The translations under genes and the position numbers were made by a program. Of a DNA stretch of 64,000 nt, positions 62,432 to 64,000 are shown one piece after another. How positions within the stretch are numbered: the first letter of the stretch is position 1; each line of letters begins with the position of its first letter. The DNA is from Flavicella sp042091695 (lineage in GTDB: Bacteria > Bacteroidota > Bacteroidia > Flavobacteriales > Flavobacteriaceae). Location of the stretch: contig JBELHA010000005.1 of NCBI GenBank assembly GCA_042091695.1, forward strand, positions 5,768 to 69,767. The letters run 5' to 3'. The notes under the pieces are model-generated. The model worked only from the letters and a program-made list of their open reading frames with translations, was not told the origin of the DNA and did not search any database.

Positions 62432-63027
62432 AATTAAATGCATTAGCTTCTTCTTTTTTAACACTTATGCTAGGACTCAGTTTTGTGCTAGGACTCACTT
62501 CTTGTAAAAAGGAGGTACTTCCAAAACCTGTTTCTTTTCTGAGATTGGACTATCCTCAAGAACAGTATGTACCACTCTCAACGGGATATCCATACCGTTT
62601 TGAACATGCTTTAGGTGCTCACGTGGTGGAGAAAGAAAATTTTATGATCGATTTGAAATATCCAAAAATGAATGCAACATTGGTATTATCCTACTTCCCT
62701 GTAAAGGAAAATTTAAGAGCCTTGCTAAAGGATGCTGAAAAGTTGACGTTTAAGCATATGATTAAGGCAGACGATATTCAATCTACTCCTTACGAAAATA
62801 ATGATTCAAAAGTGTACGGTAAACTGTTTGAAGTCTACGGAGATGCCGCTACCCAAATTCAGTTCCACGTCACAGATTCAACAGACAATTTCATAACAGG
62901 GGCTTTGTATTTCTATGCAAAACCCAATTACGATTCTATCTACCCTGCTGTGGTTCACCTTAAACAGGACATCGTGCATCTGATGGAAACATTGACTTGG
63001 GAGGAACTAGAAAAACCAAAGCTTTAA
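62428..63027 (+). CDS. gldD: Gliding motility lipoprotein GldD
   Basis: Lipoprotein needed for gliding in Flavobacterium, 199 residues with lipobox Cys26 (GLTSC). Mature part begins KKEVLPKPVSFLRLDYPQ and includes YPYRFEH and ITGALYFYAKPNYDS, the family's recognisable segments. Its start overlaps the gldE stop (ATGA), so the two are translationally coupled. Its 3' end overlaps the convergent permease gene by 21 bases. Confidence 0.95.
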   Translation: MKLNALASSFLTLMLGLSFVLGLTSCKKEVLPKPVSFLRLDYPQEQYVPLSTGYPYRFEHALGAHVVEKENFMIDLKYPKMNATLVLSYFPVKENLRALLKDAEKLTFKHMIKADDIQSTPYENNDSKVYGKLFEVYGDAATQIQFHVTDSTDNFITGALYFYAKPNYDSIYPAVVHLKQDIVHLMETLTWEELEKPKL

Positions 63028-63762
63028 TGCCATTCCAGTCACAATGACCAACAAGGCTACTTTGATGAATTTGTCTCCTTTTTTTACCGTATAGCGACTC
63101 ATAAACCAAGCTCCCAGTGAGTTTCCAATAGCAAGTGTGATACCGTATTTCCAATTTATTTTATCGTTGAGGATAAATATGGCTACGGCTATAGTTGTGT
63201 AGATAAAGGCTACGGTTACTTTGGTTGCATTTGCTTTTACAAGGGAAAGTTTATTGATATTTGGTAGTATCAATAACATTAAAATACCCACGCCAGCATT
63301 TATAAAACCTCCATAAATACCTATAAAAAAGAATACGATCATGGATATCCATAATGGTTTTCCTGTCGTTTGTTCTGTCAAAGTTGAAGCGTCGCTACCT
63401 TTCTTTCGAAAAACAATTAAAAATACGACCACAATCATGATGATTGAGAGGATTTTATTAAAAGTCTCTCCCTTTATATCCACTGCAATCTGAGCTCCTA
63501 GTATAGCTCCTATAAAGGCAGTCGCTCCTATATACAAACTAAAAGGAAAAGAGTTGATACCTTTGCTTCTAAATCCAGCGACTGAAGAAGCTGTTTGGCA
63601 AAGGATAGCGATTCTATTGGTTCCGTTGGCAATAGCAGGTGGCAAGCCTAAAAAGATCAACAAAGGAAGTGTTAATAAAGAGCCTCCGCCGGCGATAGTG
63701 TTGATGGCACCTGCAAAGACACCTACTAGTATCAGAGCGATCATTTCGTATTCAAAAACCAT
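63007..63762 (-). CDS. TauE/SafE-family sulfite exporter-like permease
   Basis: 251-residue inner-membrane protein with about eight helices in two repeats. Each repeat has the family's glycine-rich motif: GVFAGAINTIAGGGSLLTLP (about 13-32, with NGTNRIAI) and GIYGGFINAGVGILMLL (about 147-163, with NATKVTVA). Such proteins export sulfite, sulfoacetate or related anions; substrate is not inferable. Convergent with gldD, no terminator between. Confidence 0.9.
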   Translation of the reverse strand: MVFEYEMIALILVGVFAGAINTIAGGGSLLTLPLLIFLGLPPAIANGTNRIAILCQTASSVAGFRSKGINSFPFSLYIGATAFIGAILGAQIAVDIKGETFNKILSIIMIVVVFLIVFRKKGSDASTLTEQTTGKPLWISMIVFFFIGIYGGFINAGVGILMLLILPNINKLSLVKANATKVTVAFIYTTIAVAIFILNDKINWKYGITLAIGNSLGAWFMSRYTVKKGDKFIKVALLVIVTGMALKLWFF

Positions 63763-63893
63763 GTGTTATTTTTTTGTAAACATAGTTTATTTCCTAAAAG
63801 GAAACAATATTAAAAAGATATTGGTCTCAATGAATTGATAGTGAGTTTCTTATTTTTAAGAATTTATTTTTTGTAAAAAAAACATAAAAATCT

Positions 63894-63924
63894 TTGTCAG
63901 TACCGTATAAGCGTTGTATATTTG
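63894..63924 (+). promoter_or_regulatory. Promoter of tRNA-Ser
   Basis: TTG (63894-63896), 20-base spacer, TATATTTG (63917-63924), 35 bases before the tRNA. A leader hairpin ATCAGG/CCTGAT (63933-63938 and 63944-63949) lies between. Confidence 0.65.
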
Positions 63925-63959
63925 CCACCGCAATCAGGGAATACCTGATGAGACACTCA

Positions 63960-64000
63960 GGAGAATTGGCAGAGTGGTCGAATGCGGCAGTCTTGAAAAC
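63960..64000 (+). tRNA. tRNA-Ser (UGA), 5' part, cut by right edge
   Basis: First 41 bases: acceptor strand GGAGAAT, D-arm with GGCAGAGTGGTCGAATGCGG pattern in parts, and an anticodon arm with loop CT-TGA-AA (anticodon TGA at 63994-63996). The long class II variable arm, T-arm and 3' end are beyond the window. Confidence 0.9.

Noticed and set aside
1..64000. CRISPR array, insertion sequences, prophage or biosynthetic cluster
   Set aside because: No regularly spaced repeats, transposase, integrase or phage structural genes were seen; gene content is housekeeping plus gliding/T9SS.

Overview
The window is AT-rich, gene-dense bacterial chromosome from the phylum Bacteroidota, most likely a (probably marine) member of the Flavobacteriaceae. 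The gliding/type IX secretion genes gldK-gldL-gldM-gldN and gldE-gldD point there, as do the secDF fusion, the flavobacterial neighbour order sigma54 activator-lptE-TPR gene-secG-groES-groEL, and promoters of the TTG-N18-20-TAnnTTTG type in front of several genes. No rRNA operon, CRISPR array, prophage or insertion sequence was seen. The only RNA gene of a known class is the first 41 bases of a tRNA-Ser(UGA) at the right edge. A 100-N assembly gap at 4020-4119 interrupts purH.

Layout. 1-3219 (minus): rod-shape operon mreB-mreC-mreD-PBP2, with PBP2 running off the left edge. 3295-11233 (minus): purH (gapped), groES-groEL, secG, a TPR protein, lptE, a receiver-less sigma54 activator, miaB. 11636-21280 (plus): topA with an elaborate dyad-rich upstream region, an arginase-fold protein that has lost metal ligands, the gldKLMN secretion core, and an FAD oxidoreductase. 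21258-25996: DUF983 protein, ABC-F ATPase, ACC-deaminase-like enzyme, glucosaminidase-LysM lipoprotein, Spy-like periplasmic protein. 26068-38395 (mostly minus): AsmA-like protein, lysS, DUF456 protein, TonB-domain lipoprotein (plus), obg, adk, hpt, secDF, AraC regulator. 38719-44048 (minus): dfrA, thyA, nupC, a bifunctional-nuclease/UVR fusion, etfA, etfB. 44319-48356 (plus): pdhB, soluble pyrophosphatase, membrane pyrophosphatase. 48575-54317: lpdA, a secreted GH2 beta-galactosidase, a decayed reading frame, an orphan secreted protein. 54391-59432: greA, a Rieske-like lipoprotein, purK-purE, RNase G, a 29-residue AURKAIP1/COX24-like basic protein, HU. 59570-63762: mutY, ssb-gldE-gldD, a TauE/SafE permease. 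The tRNA-Ser follows.

How it fits together. Most of the window is housekeeping: envelope growth, protein folding and export, nucleotide synthesis, acetyl-CoA entry and pyrophosphate removal. The lineage-specific layer is the gliding/T9SS machinery in two loci. GldKLMN form the periplasmic ring and inner-membrane motor; GldE and GldD are accessory gliding proteins beside ssb and mutY. Accessory-looking DNA is limited to about 50.2-54.3 kb.

The most interesting unexplained signals are intergenic. Two compact transcription units without a protein gene lie on either side of lysS: 30874-31004 plus, with a consensus promoter, three hairpins and an intrinsic terminator; and 28704-28789 minus. A nested set of inverted repeats spans the topA promoter. 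A promoter-like and palindromic element lies between the AraC gene and dfrA. Protein-level oddities are an arginase-fold protein inside the gld locus lacking three metal ligands, a Rieske-like lipoprotein with the last histidine replaced by aspartate, and an RNase G without the zinc-link cysteines.
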